This document shows, in pieces, positions 1 through 5,125 of a DNA stretch of 5,125 nucleotides (position 1 is its first letter; every line of letters starts with the position of its first letter). Under the pieces are notes generated by a model. That model did not search any database and was not told the origin of the DNA. It saw only the letters and a list, made by a program, of their open reading frames with translations. Source of the stretch: an uncultured Lachnospiraceae bacterium (GTDB taxonomy: Bacteria; Bacillota; Clostridia; Lachnospirales; Lachnospiraceae). A program made the translations under genes and the position numbers. The stretch covers positions 13,746 through 18,870 of the forward strand of contig CAJTJZ010000003.1 of NCBI GenBank assembly GCA_910576895.1, given 5' to 3'.

Positions 1-951
1 TCCAGAGGTTGTGTTATTTATAAAGATGATAAGTTAAAAGTTAGCAATTTATTTACAGCAAAGCTTTTATGGATGGATGATTCTATTTTAGTAGCAGGTA
101 AGAATTATTTCTTAAAAGTAGGAACAAAGATGATTCCAGCTACTGTAATGAATATAAAATATAAAATTGATGTAAATTCTGGAGATCAAGTTCCTACAGA
201 TAGATTATATAAAAATGAAATTGCTGTTTGTGATATTTCTTGTGCAGATAAAATTGTATTTGATAAATTCAAAAATAGCAAAGCATTAGGTGGATTTATT
301 TTAATTGATCGTATTAATAATATGACAAGTGCTTGTGGTGTGATTGAGCATTCCTTACGTCGTTCTGATAATCTAACTTGGCATAATATGGATATTACAC
401 GTGATTTTCGTTCCGAGCAAAAAGGACAGAAACCAAAAACAATTTGGTTTACGGGACTTTCAGGTGCTGGAAAATCTACCTTGGTCAATGAATTAGAAAA
501 ACGTTTGGCAGCTTCTGGGAAACACACAATGTCTTTAGATGGAGATAATATACGTCTTGGTTTAAACAGTAATCTTGGTTTTAAGGAACAAGATAGAATT
601 GAGAATATTCGCCGTGTAGCAGAAGTTTCAAAACTAATGAATGATGCAGGACTGATTGTATTAACTTCTTTTATTTCACCATTTATTAGTGATCGCCAAA
701 ATGCAAGAAGAATTATAGGTGAGGATAATTTTATTGAAGTTTATATTAGTACCCCATTAGAGGAATGTGAAAAAAGAGATGTCAAAGGACTTTATAAAAA
801 AGTGCGATCGGGAGAAATTCCAAACTTTACCGGAATTACAAGTCCTTATGAAGCACCAAAGCACCCAGAAATTGAAATTAATACAGTGGATATGAGTATT
901 GAAGAAGCAACGGATTATATTTTTGATAAAATAAAGGGATATTTGGAATAA
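1..951 (+). CDS. cysNC: CysN-CysC fusion, 3' part: sulfate adenylyltransferase large subunit C-terminus plus complete adenylylsulfate (APS) kinase
   Basis: The frame is open from base 1 with no start, so the gene is cut by the window edge. The ATG at 73 is internal: the 24 codons before it continue the CysN fold. Residues 1 to about 135 (numbered from base 1) match the last beta-barrel domain of the EF-Tu-like CysN/NodQ GTPase subunit, ending in the FILIDR..N.T stretch. The GTPase domain lies upstream, outside the window. From about residue 141 (KGQKPKTIWFTG) an APS kinase follows: P-loop GLSGAGKST at 152-160, DGDNIR at 180-185, FISPF with the family's active-site serine at 226, then a KGLYKK..SGEIPNFTGI..PYEAP segment. 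By family knowledge, CysN with CysD makes APS from sulfate and ATP, and CysC phosphorylates APS to PAPS in the cytoplasm. All kinase motifs seen look intact. cysD is expected just upstream but cannot be seen. A terminator follows, so this is likely the last gene of its operon. Confidence 0.95.
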   Translation, partial: SRGCVIYKDDKLKVSNLFTAKLLWMDDSILVAGKNYFLKVGTKMIPATVMNIKYKIDVNSGDQVPTDRLYKNEIAVCDISCADKIVFDKFKNSKALGGFILIDRINNMTSACGVIEHSLRRSDNLTWHNMDITRDFRSEQKGQKPKTIWFTGLSGAGKSTLVNELEKRLAASGKHTMSLDGDNIRLGLNSNLGFKEQDRIENIRRVAEVSKLMNDAGLIVLTSFISPFISDRQNARRIIGEDNFIEVYISTPLEECEKRDVKGLYKKVRSGEIPNFTGITSPYEAPKHPEIEINTVDMSIEEATDYIFDKIKGYLE

Positions 952-952
952 T
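923..952 (+). promoter_or_regulatory. Weak candidate sigma-A promoter overlapping the cysNC stop
   Basis: TTGATA at 923-928 and AATAAT at 947-952 each match the sigma-A consensus boxes at five of six positions, separated by 18 bases. The -10 box overlaps the cysNC stop codon. If used, transcription would start near 959 and the leader before the phosphatase gene would contain the hairpin at 1024-1056. Such matches arise by chance in DNA this AT-rich, so this is only a candidate. It is mentioned because no promoter fits between the terminator and the phosphatase start. Confidence 0.2.
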
Positions 953-1023
953 TATTTTAAGAAATAGAAAGTATCAAAAAGAAAGGCATTGTAATTTAGG
1001 AAGAAAGATATCATTGCAAGGAT

Positions 1024-1056
1024 GCAAAAACCGTTGGAATTTCCAACGGTTTTTGC
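1024..1056. terminator. Bidirectional Rho-independent terminator after cysNC
   Basis: There is a perfect inverted repeat with 16-base arms, GCAAAAACCGTTGGAA at 1024-1039 and its complement at 1041-1056, around a single base. As RNA it would fold with about 14 pairs and the loop AATTT. The left arm carries an A5 run and the right arm a T5 run next to the CCGTTGG core, so it can act as a terminator on either strand. It lies 72 bases after the cysNC stop and ends 22 bases before the next start codon. Confidence 0.85.
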
Positions 1057-1078
1057 GAATAAGGAGTAGAAAGAAAAA

Positions 1079-1732
1079 ATGGAAAAAACATATTCCGCAA
1101 TAATATTTGATTTAGATGGTACTTTATTAGATACCTTAGAAGATTTACAGAAAAGTGTGAATACTGCAATGAAAGTTTGTGGTTTTCCAGAACATAGTTT
1201 AGAAGAAATCCGCAATTTTGTAGGAAATGGTCTTCAGCGTTTAATGGAACTTTCTGTGCCAAATGGAAAAGAAAATCCACAATTTGAAAAAGCACTTCAA
1301 GCGTTTAAAGAGGACTATCAAATTCATTGTAATGATAAAACAAAAGCATATCATGGCGTGATTCCATTACTAAAAAAATTAAAAGAACGTCATATTAAAA
1401 TGGCAATTGTATCAAATAAGCCTGATTTTGGAGTGAAAAAATTGCAGGAGATTTATTTTAAGGGACTTGTAGAAGCAGCTATTGGACAAAGAGAGCCATT
1501 AAAAAGAAAACCTGCCCCTGATATGGTTTTGGAAGCATTAAAGGAATTAAAAGCAGAGAAGGAAAAAACAATTTATATTGGAGATTCCGAAGTAGATTTA
1601 GCTACGGCAAGAAATGCGGGGCTACCTTGTATTAGTGTAGCATGGGGATTTCGTAGCAAAGAATTTTTAGAACAGCAGGGAGCAACAAAGATTGTGCTTT
1701 CCGTAGAAGAACTGGAAAAAATATTATTATAA
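1079..1732 (+). CDS. gph: HAD-superfamily hydrolase, phosphoglycolate phosphatase type
   Basis: This 217-residue cytoplasmic protein is the usual length for a Gph/PGP-like HAD phosphatase. All four HAD motifs are present. Motif I is FDLDGTLLDT, with the nucleophile Asp11 and acid/base Asp13. Motif II is IVSNKP, with Ser112. Motif III is the lysine of KRKPAPD, Lys144. Motif IV is YIGDSEVDL, with Asp169 and Asp173 for magnesium. The region between motifs I and II (about 20-90) is the helical cap typical of subclass I. The closing GLPCISVAWGF stretch is common in Gph proteins. In the family the reaction is removal of phosphate from 2-phosphoglycolate, but related enzymes act on other small phosphate esters or on pyrophosphate, so the substrate is not fixed by sequence. 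The start is supported by AAGGAG at 1061-1066, 12 bases upstream, which is slightly long. The 70-residue ORF begins 15 bases after the stop, suggesting co-transcription. Confidence 0.9.
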   Translation: MEKTYSAIIFDLDGTLLDTLEDLQKSVNTAMKVCGFPEHSLEEIRNFVGNGLQRLMELSVPNGKENPQFEKALQAFKEDYQIHCNDKTKAYHGVIPLLKKLKERHIKMAIVSNKPDFGVKKLQEIYFKGLVEAAIGQREPLKRKPAPDMVLEALKELKAEKEKTIYIGDSEVDLATARNAGLPCISVAWGFRSKEFLEQQGATKIVLSVEELEKILL

Positions 1733-1747
1733 AAAAGAGGAAATAAT

Positions 1748-1960
1748 ATGAAAAATCCAAGATTATTCATCCAAGAAGATTTATTAGATGATACAGTTCT
1801 TAGGCGTATAGGGAAAATATCCAGTCGGGGAGAAAAGCTTCCATTACAGGAGATTGAATATAAAGTAGATGAAAAAGTAAAAAAATTAAGAGAATTATCA
1901 GAGGAGGATCTTGCAAAAGCAATACATACCTTATTAAAGAAAGAAGATAAAAAATCATAA
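1748..1960 (+). CDS. Small hypothetical protein, 70 residues, highly charged
   Basis: I do not recognise this protein. It is likely real: GAGGA at 1737-1741 sits 6 bases before the ATG, the frame is uninterrupted, and it starts 15 bases after the phosphatase stop, as a co-transcribed gene would. Residues 1-20 (MKNPRLFIQEDLLDDTVLRR) are mixed polar and hydrophobic. A short SSRGEK turn follows at 25-30. Residues 36-66 are rich in Glu and Lys with regularly spaced Leu and Ile, consistent with a long amphipathic helix, and the tail is lysine-rich (KKEDKKS). There is no signal peptide, membrane segment, cysteine or metal-binding cluster. It would be a soluble cytoplasmic protein. Nothing shows its job; neighbours are a phosphatase upstream and citrate synthase 92 bases downstream. 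It could also be a remnant of a longer gene, although it has its own ribosome binding site. Confidence 0.65.
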   Translation: MKNPRLFIQEDLLDDTVLRRIGKISSRGEKLPLQEIEYKVDEKVKKLRELSEEDLAKAIHTLLKKEDKKS

Positions 1961-2036
1961 GACCTAAAACAATAGTAAGTAATAATAACAAATAACTTAA
2001 GGAGCATAGTTCAGGCATAATGCCCATGTCCCATAG

Positions 2037-2043
2037 AAAGGAG
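2037..2043 (+). promoter_or_regulatory. Ribosome binding site that decides the citrate synthase start
   Basis: AAAGGAG lies 9 bases before the ATG at 2053, an ideal distance. A longer in-frame reading starts at ATG 2020 (or 2026), but the only other Shine-Dalgarno, AAGGAG at 1999-2004, is 15 bases from ATG 2020 and 21 from ATG 2026, too far for efficient use. The 2053 start is therefore preferred. The extra 11 codons of the longer version have no obvious counterpart in the family. Confidence 0.75.
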
Positions 2044-2052
2044 AATGCGTTT

Positions 2053-3414
2053 ATGACAGATACCAATATGATATCCGAGATAGCAAGACTGGCAAGTTTA
2101 TGTAAGGAAAATGGCCAGATTGATCCGGAACTATATGGAAAATATGAGGTAAAAAGAGGGTTGCGGGACATCAGTGGAAAAGGGGTGTTGACAGGCCTGA
2201 CAGAAATATCGGAAATACGTTCTTATACAATTATAGATAATGATATGATCCCTTGTGAGGGAAAATTATTTTATCGTGGTTATGATGTTGAGGATTTAGT
2301 TAGTGGTATTATCAGAGATCAAAGATTGGGTTTTGAAGAAACATCCTATCTTTTGATTTTTGGGAAACTGCCAAATCAAACAGAACTAACACAGTTTCAT
2401 AATATCATTGGGGAATATAGAGAAAACTTACCAACGAGTTTTGTAAGAGATATTATTATGAAAGCACCAAGTCATGATATGATGAATACATTAGCAAGAA
2501 GTGTTTTAACATTATATGCATATGATGATAAGGCAGATGATACTTCTGTGGAAAATGTACTGCGTCAGTGCCTGCAATTAATCGCTTTATTTCCCTTGAT
2601 TTCTGTTTATGGATATCAAGCATATAGTCATTATCATGATGGAAATAGTTTATATATTCATCAACCATTAAAAGAACAGTCTACAGCAGAAACTGTGTTA
2701 CATATTCTGCGTTCTGACAGTAAATTTACTCCATTAGAGGCAAAAATTCTTGATATTGCTTTAATTCTTCATGCAGAGCATGGCGGAGGAAATAATTCTA
2801 CTTTTACAAATCATGTAGTAACTTCTTCTGGAACAGATACGTATTCTGCTATGGCAGCTTCTCTTTGCTCTTTAAGAGGGCCAAAGCATGGTGGAGCAAA
2901 TATTAAGGTAGTAAAAATGTTAGAAGATATGAAAGAACAGGTAAAAGATTGGGAAGATGAAGATGAAATTGTGCAGTATCTAAGGGATTTATTGCATAAA
3001 CGTGCTTTTGATAAAAAAGGGCTGATTTATGGTATGGGTCATGCTGTTTATTCCATTTCCGATCCACGTGCTAAGATTTTCAAGGAATTTGTAGAAAAGC
3101 TTTCTATTGAGAAGGGATATGAAAAAGAATATGGACTCTATGCAAAAGTAGAAAGATTAGCACCACAAGTAATTGCAGAAGAAAGAAAGATTTATAAGGG
3201 AGTTAGTGCAAATGTAGATTTTTATAGTGGGTTTGTCTATCATATGCTGGAACTGCCATTAGAATTATATACACCGATTTTTGCGATTGCAAGAATTGCA
3301 GGATGGAGTGCACATCGAATTGAGGAAATTATTAATGAAGGAAAAATTATTCGTCCAGCTTATAAAAGTGTATCAAAACATATGCCTTATAAAGATATGA
3401 AAGATAGAGGTTGA
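2053..3414 (+). CDS. gltA: Citrate synthase (citrate/2-methylcitrate synthase family)
   Basis: This 453-residue protein condenses acetyl-CoA with oxaloacetate to citrate in the cytoplasm. In anaerobes this usually supplies 2-oxoglutarate and glutamate rather than a full cycle. The catalytic residues of the family are all visible: His279 in GPKHGGAN, His330 in GMGHAVY and Asp389 in NVDFYSG, corresponding to pig His274, His320 and Asp375. His243 in LHAEHGGG and Arg339 in SDPRA match oxaloacetate-binding positions. GKLFYRGYDVEDLV near the N-terminus and the ARIAGWSAHRIEE segment near the end are also typical. The roughly 50-residue N-terminal extension before GKLFYRGYD (including KRGLRDISGKGVLTGLTEIS) is, from memory, usual in the clostridial type, making these proteins longer than the 427-residue E. 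coli enzyme. Some relatives prefer propionyl-CoA, which sequence alone cannot exclude. The first 55 or so codons use more G/C-ending codons than the rest. I saw no clear promoter just upstream. birA follows 34 bases after the stop. Confidence 0.94.
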   Translation: MTDTNMISEIARLASLCKENGQIDPELYGKYEVKRGLRDISGKGVLTGLTEISEIRSYTIIDNDMIPCEGKLFYRGYDVEDLVSGIIRDQRLGFEETSYLLIFGKLPNQTELTQFHNIIGEYRENLPTSFVRDIIMKAPSHDMMNTLARSVLTLYAYDDKADDTSVENVLRQCLQLIALFPLISVYGYQAYSHYHDGNSLYIHQPLKEQSTAETVLHILRSDSKFTPLEAKILDIALILHAEHGGGNNSTFTNHVVTSSGTDTYSAMAASLCSLRGPKHGGANIKVVKMLEDMKEQVKDWEDEDEIVQYLRDLLHKRAFDKKGLIYGMGHAVYSISDPRAKIFKEFVEKLSIEKGYEKEYGLYAKVERLAPQVIAEERKIYKGVSANVDFYSGFVYHMLELPLELYTPIFAIARIAGWSAHRIEEIINEGKIIRPAYKSVSKHMPYKDMKDRG

Positions 3415-3438
3415 TATTAAATTTGTGAAGAAGCAGAT

Positions 3439-3443
3439 AGGAG
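3439..3443 (+). promoter_or_regulatory. Ribosome binding site for birA
   Basis: AGGAG lies 5 bases before ATG 3449 (the run continues as AGGAGAGGG to 3447). An in-frame GTG at 3425 would add eight residues, but its nearest purine-rich sequence, AGAGG at 3406-3410, is 14 bases away. The protein starting at 3449 begins MKQQILTMLR, exactly where BirA proteins with a winged helix usually begin. Confidence 0.65.
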
Positions 3444-3448
3444 AGGGA

Positions 3449-4435
3449 ATGAAACAACAGATACTAACAATGCTTAGAACGGCAGATGGCTATCTTTCTG
3501 GACAGGAAATTTGTGAAAAATTAAATGTTTCAAGAACAACGGTCTGGAAAATTATAAAGCAGCTTCAGAAACAGGGATATGAAATAGAAGGGATTAAAAA
3601 TAGAGGATATCGTCTTCTATCAACACCAGATATTTTAACAGCAGAAGAAATTAAAAGTCAGATGGGAACAGATTCTTTTGTAGATCAGGTACTTTATTTT
3701 CCAGTTACAGATTCTACAAATATTCAAGCTAGACAATGTGCAGAAAAAGAGGATTCTGATAGACTTTTAGTTGTTGCAAATGAACAAACAAAAGGACGGG
3801 GCAGAATGGGGCGGCATTGGGATTCCTTACCAGAGGAAAATATTTTTATGTCGCTTTTGCTAAAACCAAAAATCAATCCAAAATCAGCTTCTATGTTGAC
3901 AATAATAGCAGCACTTGCAGTTACAGCAGCCATTAGAGAAAATACAGATTTAGAATCATGGATTAAATGGCCAAATGATATTGTAATAAATAAGAAAAAA
4001 GTCTGTGGTATTTTAACGGAAATGAATTCAGAACTAGATTATATTCATTATGTAATTATTGGAATTGGTATTAATGTAAATACTATTGTATTTCCAGAAG
4101 AAATTGCACAAACAGCGACTTCTTTATTGTTGGAATCAGAAAAGAAGCAGCGATTTAGCCGTAGTCAATTACTTTGTTCTGTTATGGCATTTATGAAGAA
4201 ATATTATGAAAAATTTTTGGAAACACAGGATTTATCACTTGTAAAGGAAGAATATAATCAAAGACTGGCTGGACTTGGGGAGCAAGTGAAAGTTCTTAGG
4301 GATAAAACAGAATGTATTGGCATTTCTAGAGGAATTACAAAAACAGGACAATTAATTGTGGAATATTCCGATGGTAGTAAAGAAGAAATTTTTTCGGGAG
4401 AAGTATCTGTAAGGGGGCTCTATGGATATGTATAA
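3449..4435 (+). CDS. birA: Bifunctional biotin-[acetyl-CoA carboxylase] ligase and biotin repressor BirA
   Basis: This is a 328-residue class II biotin protein ligase, full length. Residues 1-57 form a winged helix-turn-helix (GQEICEKLNVSRTTVWK, with the wing around IKNRGYRLL), so it can bind DNA as well as act as an enzyme. The catalytic domain follows: DSTN at 88-91, the biotin/adenylate-binding loop GRGRMGR at 116-122, KWPND at 173-177 with the conserved lysine, CGILTE at 186-191 and GIGINVN at 205-211. The C-terminal SH3-like domain covers about 275-328. The enzyme makes biotinyl-5'-AMP from biotin and ATP and transfers biotin to a lysine of carboxylase carrier proteins such as AccB. In BirA proteins with this HTH, the adenylate-bound form represses biotin synthesis or uptake genes. 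I see no biotin operator or biotin gene in this window, so any targets are elsewhere. The gene lies in a run from citrate synthase to coaX, and its last 14 bases overlap the next gene. Confidence 0.95.
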   Translation: MKQQILTMLRTADGYLSGQEICEKLNVSRTTVWKIIKQLQKQGYEIEGIKNRGYRLLSTPDILTAEEIKSQMGTDSFVDQVLYFPVTDSTNIQARQCAEKEDSDRLLVVANEQTKGRGRMGRHWDSLPEENIFMSLLLKPKINPKSASMLTIIAALAVTAAIRENTDLESWIKWPNDIVINKKKVCGILTEMNSELDYIHYVIIGIGINVNTIVFPEEIAQTATSLLLESEKKQRFSRSQLLCSVMAFMKKYYEKFLETQDLSLVKEEYNQRLAGLGEQVKVLRDKTECIGISRGITKTGQLIVEYSDGSKEEIFSGEVSVRGLYGYV

Positions 4436-4775
4436 AGATTTTGGGAAAAAAGAAATGGTTGTATGTGCTGCAAGTGCATATAAACAAAAGTTTTATTTCA
4501 ATCCTATGTTTGAACGCCTTCCATCACAGGTAAAGGATGAACTTAAAATTATGTGTGTCTTATTTACAGAAGATATTGGGGGAGTATTATCTTTAAAATT
4601 TGACGCAGAAGGAAATCTTGATTTTCATGTAGAGGCAGAAGAAGCGGACTTATTTTATGATGAAATAGGAAGCAGATTAAAAATAAATCAAATGATTCGA
4701 GAAAAACAAGAATTGTTACAGAAGCTTCAAATGTATTATCAAGTAGTATATAAGAATGGTTTTGGAGGAAAATAA
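4422..4775 (+). CDS. Uncharacterised small protein between birA and coaX (DUF6145-like)
   Basis: This 117-residue protein has unknown function. From memory it resembles the Lachnospiraceae family named DUF6145, which I recall in this same place between birA and coaX; I could not check that. The most distinctive stretch is the core, residues 38-60: VKDELKIMCVLFTEDIGGVLSL followed by KFDAEGNLDFHVEAEEADL. It looks like a beta-rich domain with acidic loops. Residues 80-108 (rich in Lys, Gln, Leu, Glu, then QMYYQVVYK) should form one long helix. There are two cysteines, far apart, and no signal peptide or membrane segment, so it is probably cytoplasmic. The start overlaps the end of birA by 14 bases, implying translational coupling; ATG 4428 is an equally plausible start, since AAGGGGG at 4411-4417 is 4 bases from the first ATG and 10 from the second. 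Its placement suggests, but does not prove, a link to cofactor metabolism. Confidence 0.85.
   Translation: MDMYKDFGKKEMVVCAASAYKQKFYFNPMFERLPSQVKDELKIMCVLFTEDIGGVLSLKFDAEGNLDFHVEAEEADLFYDEIGSRLKINQMIREKQELLQKLQMYYQVVYKNGFGGK
4764..4768 (+). promoter_or_regulatory. Ribosome binding site for coaX inside the preceding gene
   Basis: GGAGG lies within the last codons of the upstream gene (its Gly-Gly-Lys end), 11 bases before ATG 4780. Only 4 bases separate the upstream stop from this ATG, so ribosomes finishing the upstream gene would pass over the site, consistent with coupled translation. Confidence 0.6.
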
Positions 4776-4779
4776 GGTT

Positions 4780-5125
4780 ATGTTATTTGCAGTAGATGTT
4801 GGAAATACAAATATTACTTGCGGCATTTTTCATGGGGAGACATTGACAGCGACAATACGTTTAACAACAAAGATTCCAAGGACATCGGATGAATATGGAA
4901 TTTTTTTATTAGATGCACTTTTGGCAAAGGGGATTAAGAAAGAGCAGATGGAAGCCGTTATTATTTCTTCTGTTGTACCACAGGTAATGTATTCCTTAAA
5001 TAGTGCATTTATTAAGTATTTTAATATAACACCGATGATTGTTGGTGCAGGTATGAAAACAGGGATTCGGATTAACACAGCAAATCCAAAGGAAATTGGA
5101 GCTGATCGGATTGCAGATGCCGTTG
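4780..5125 (+). CDS. coaX: Type III pantothenate kinase CoaX, N-terminal 115 residues (cut by window end)
   Basis: The frame runs to the window edge with no stop. CoaX proteins are usually about 255-260 residues, so a little under half is visible. CoaX phosphorylates pantothenate with ATP in the first step of coenzyme A synthesis. It belongs to the acetate and sugar kinase/Hsc70/actin fold, needs a monovalent cation, and unlike CoaA is not known for feedback inhibition by CoA. Seen here are the phosphate-binding DVGNTN at 6-11 with the N-terminal aspartate, TSDEYG at 35-40, ISSVVPQ at 62-68, and GADRIADAV at 107-115, which includes the conserved GADR pantothenate-binding segment. The start ATG is the only suitable one: the protein begins MLFAVDVGNTN, as family members do. 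Nothing suggests a break within the visible part. It is the fourth gene of the citrate synthase-birA run. Confidence 0.95.
   Translation, partial: MLFAVDVGNTNITCGIFHGETLTATIRLTTKIPRTSDEYGIFLLDALLAKGIKKEQMEAVIISSVVPQVMYSLNSAFIKYFNITPMIVGAGMKTGIRINTANPKEIGADRIADAV

Noticed and set aside
952..1295. Two overlapping - strand open frames of 87 and 94 codons across the gap and the start of the phosphatase gene
   Set aside because: They run through the terminator hairpin and the well-supported HAD gene, and their Phe/Leu/Ser-rich translations match no family.
1961..2052. Search for a terminator, riboswitch or promoter between the 70-residue ORF and citrate synthase
   Set aside because: The 92 bases contain no stem longer than about 5 pairs, no T-run after a stem, and no convincing -35/-10 pair. 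The palindrome GGCATAATGCC is too short to call an operator.
1800..2171. Open frame of 123 codons on the - strand across the gap before citrate synthase
   Set aside because: It overlaps the 70-residue ORF and the citrate synthase start, and its translation is low-complexity Leu/Ser/Ile typical of the reverse strand of AT-rich coding DNA. No ribosome binding site supports it.
3031..3051. GHAVY instead of the E. coli GHRVY around the catalytic histidine of citrate synthase
   Set aside because: The pig enzyme also has alanine after this histidine, so the change is a normal family variant and not a lost function.
3425..3448. GTG start adding eight residues to BirA
   Set aside because: The only purine-rich sequence upstream is 14 bases away, while ATG 3449 has AGGAG at a workable distance and gives the usual BirA N-terminus.
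1..5125. CRISPR arrays, tandem repeats, insertion sequence ends, attachment sites, tRNA or rRNA genes
   Set aside because: None seen on reading through; the only strong inverted repeat is the terminator at 1024-1056.

Overview
This window looks like a chromosomal stretch from a low-GC Firmicute, most probably a clostridium of the Lachnospiraceae. Four things suggest this. By eye, roughly a third of the bases are G or C. Strong AAGGAG/GGAGG ribosome binding sites precede the genes. The citrate synthase is of the 450-residue clostridial type. From memory, a birA - small protein - coaX order is characteristic of that family. All real genes are on the + strand. I see no RNA gene, insertion sequence, CRISPR array or phage gene.

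Layout: (1) Bases 1-951 are the 3' part of a fused CysN-CysC gene: the last beta-barrel domain of the ATP sulfurylase large subunit, followed by a complete APS kinase domain. This is the end of a sulfate activation operon. (2) Bases 952-1078 are a gap with a clear bidirectional terminator at 1024-1056. (3) Bases 1079-1960 hold a HAD-family phosphatase of the phosphoglycolate phosphatase type and, 15 bases later, a 70-residue protein I do not recognise. (4) After a 92-base gap come citrate synthase (2053-3414), the biotin ligase/repressor BirA (3449-4435), an uncharacterised 117-residue protein resembling the family I remember as DUF6145 (4422-4775), and the first 115 codons of type III pantothenate kinase CoaX (4780 to the window end).

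The last four genes are tightly spaced (34 bases, a 14-base overlap, then 4 bases) and are probably co-transcribed. Their theme is acetyl-CoA chemistry: citrate synthase consumes acetyl-CoA, CoaX begins CoA synthesis from pantothenate, and BirA attaches biotin to carboxylases such as acetyl-CoA carboxylase. That common theme is an inference from neighbourhood. The phosphatase and the 70-residue protein may join the same transcript, because no terminator separates them from citrate synthase.

Most of the window is ordinary housekeeping. I found no convincing new multi-gene system. The points most worth a second look are the two uncharacterised small proteins, the terminator that leaves no room for a downstream promoter before the phosphatase, and a patch of different base composition at the 5' end of the citrate synthase gene.
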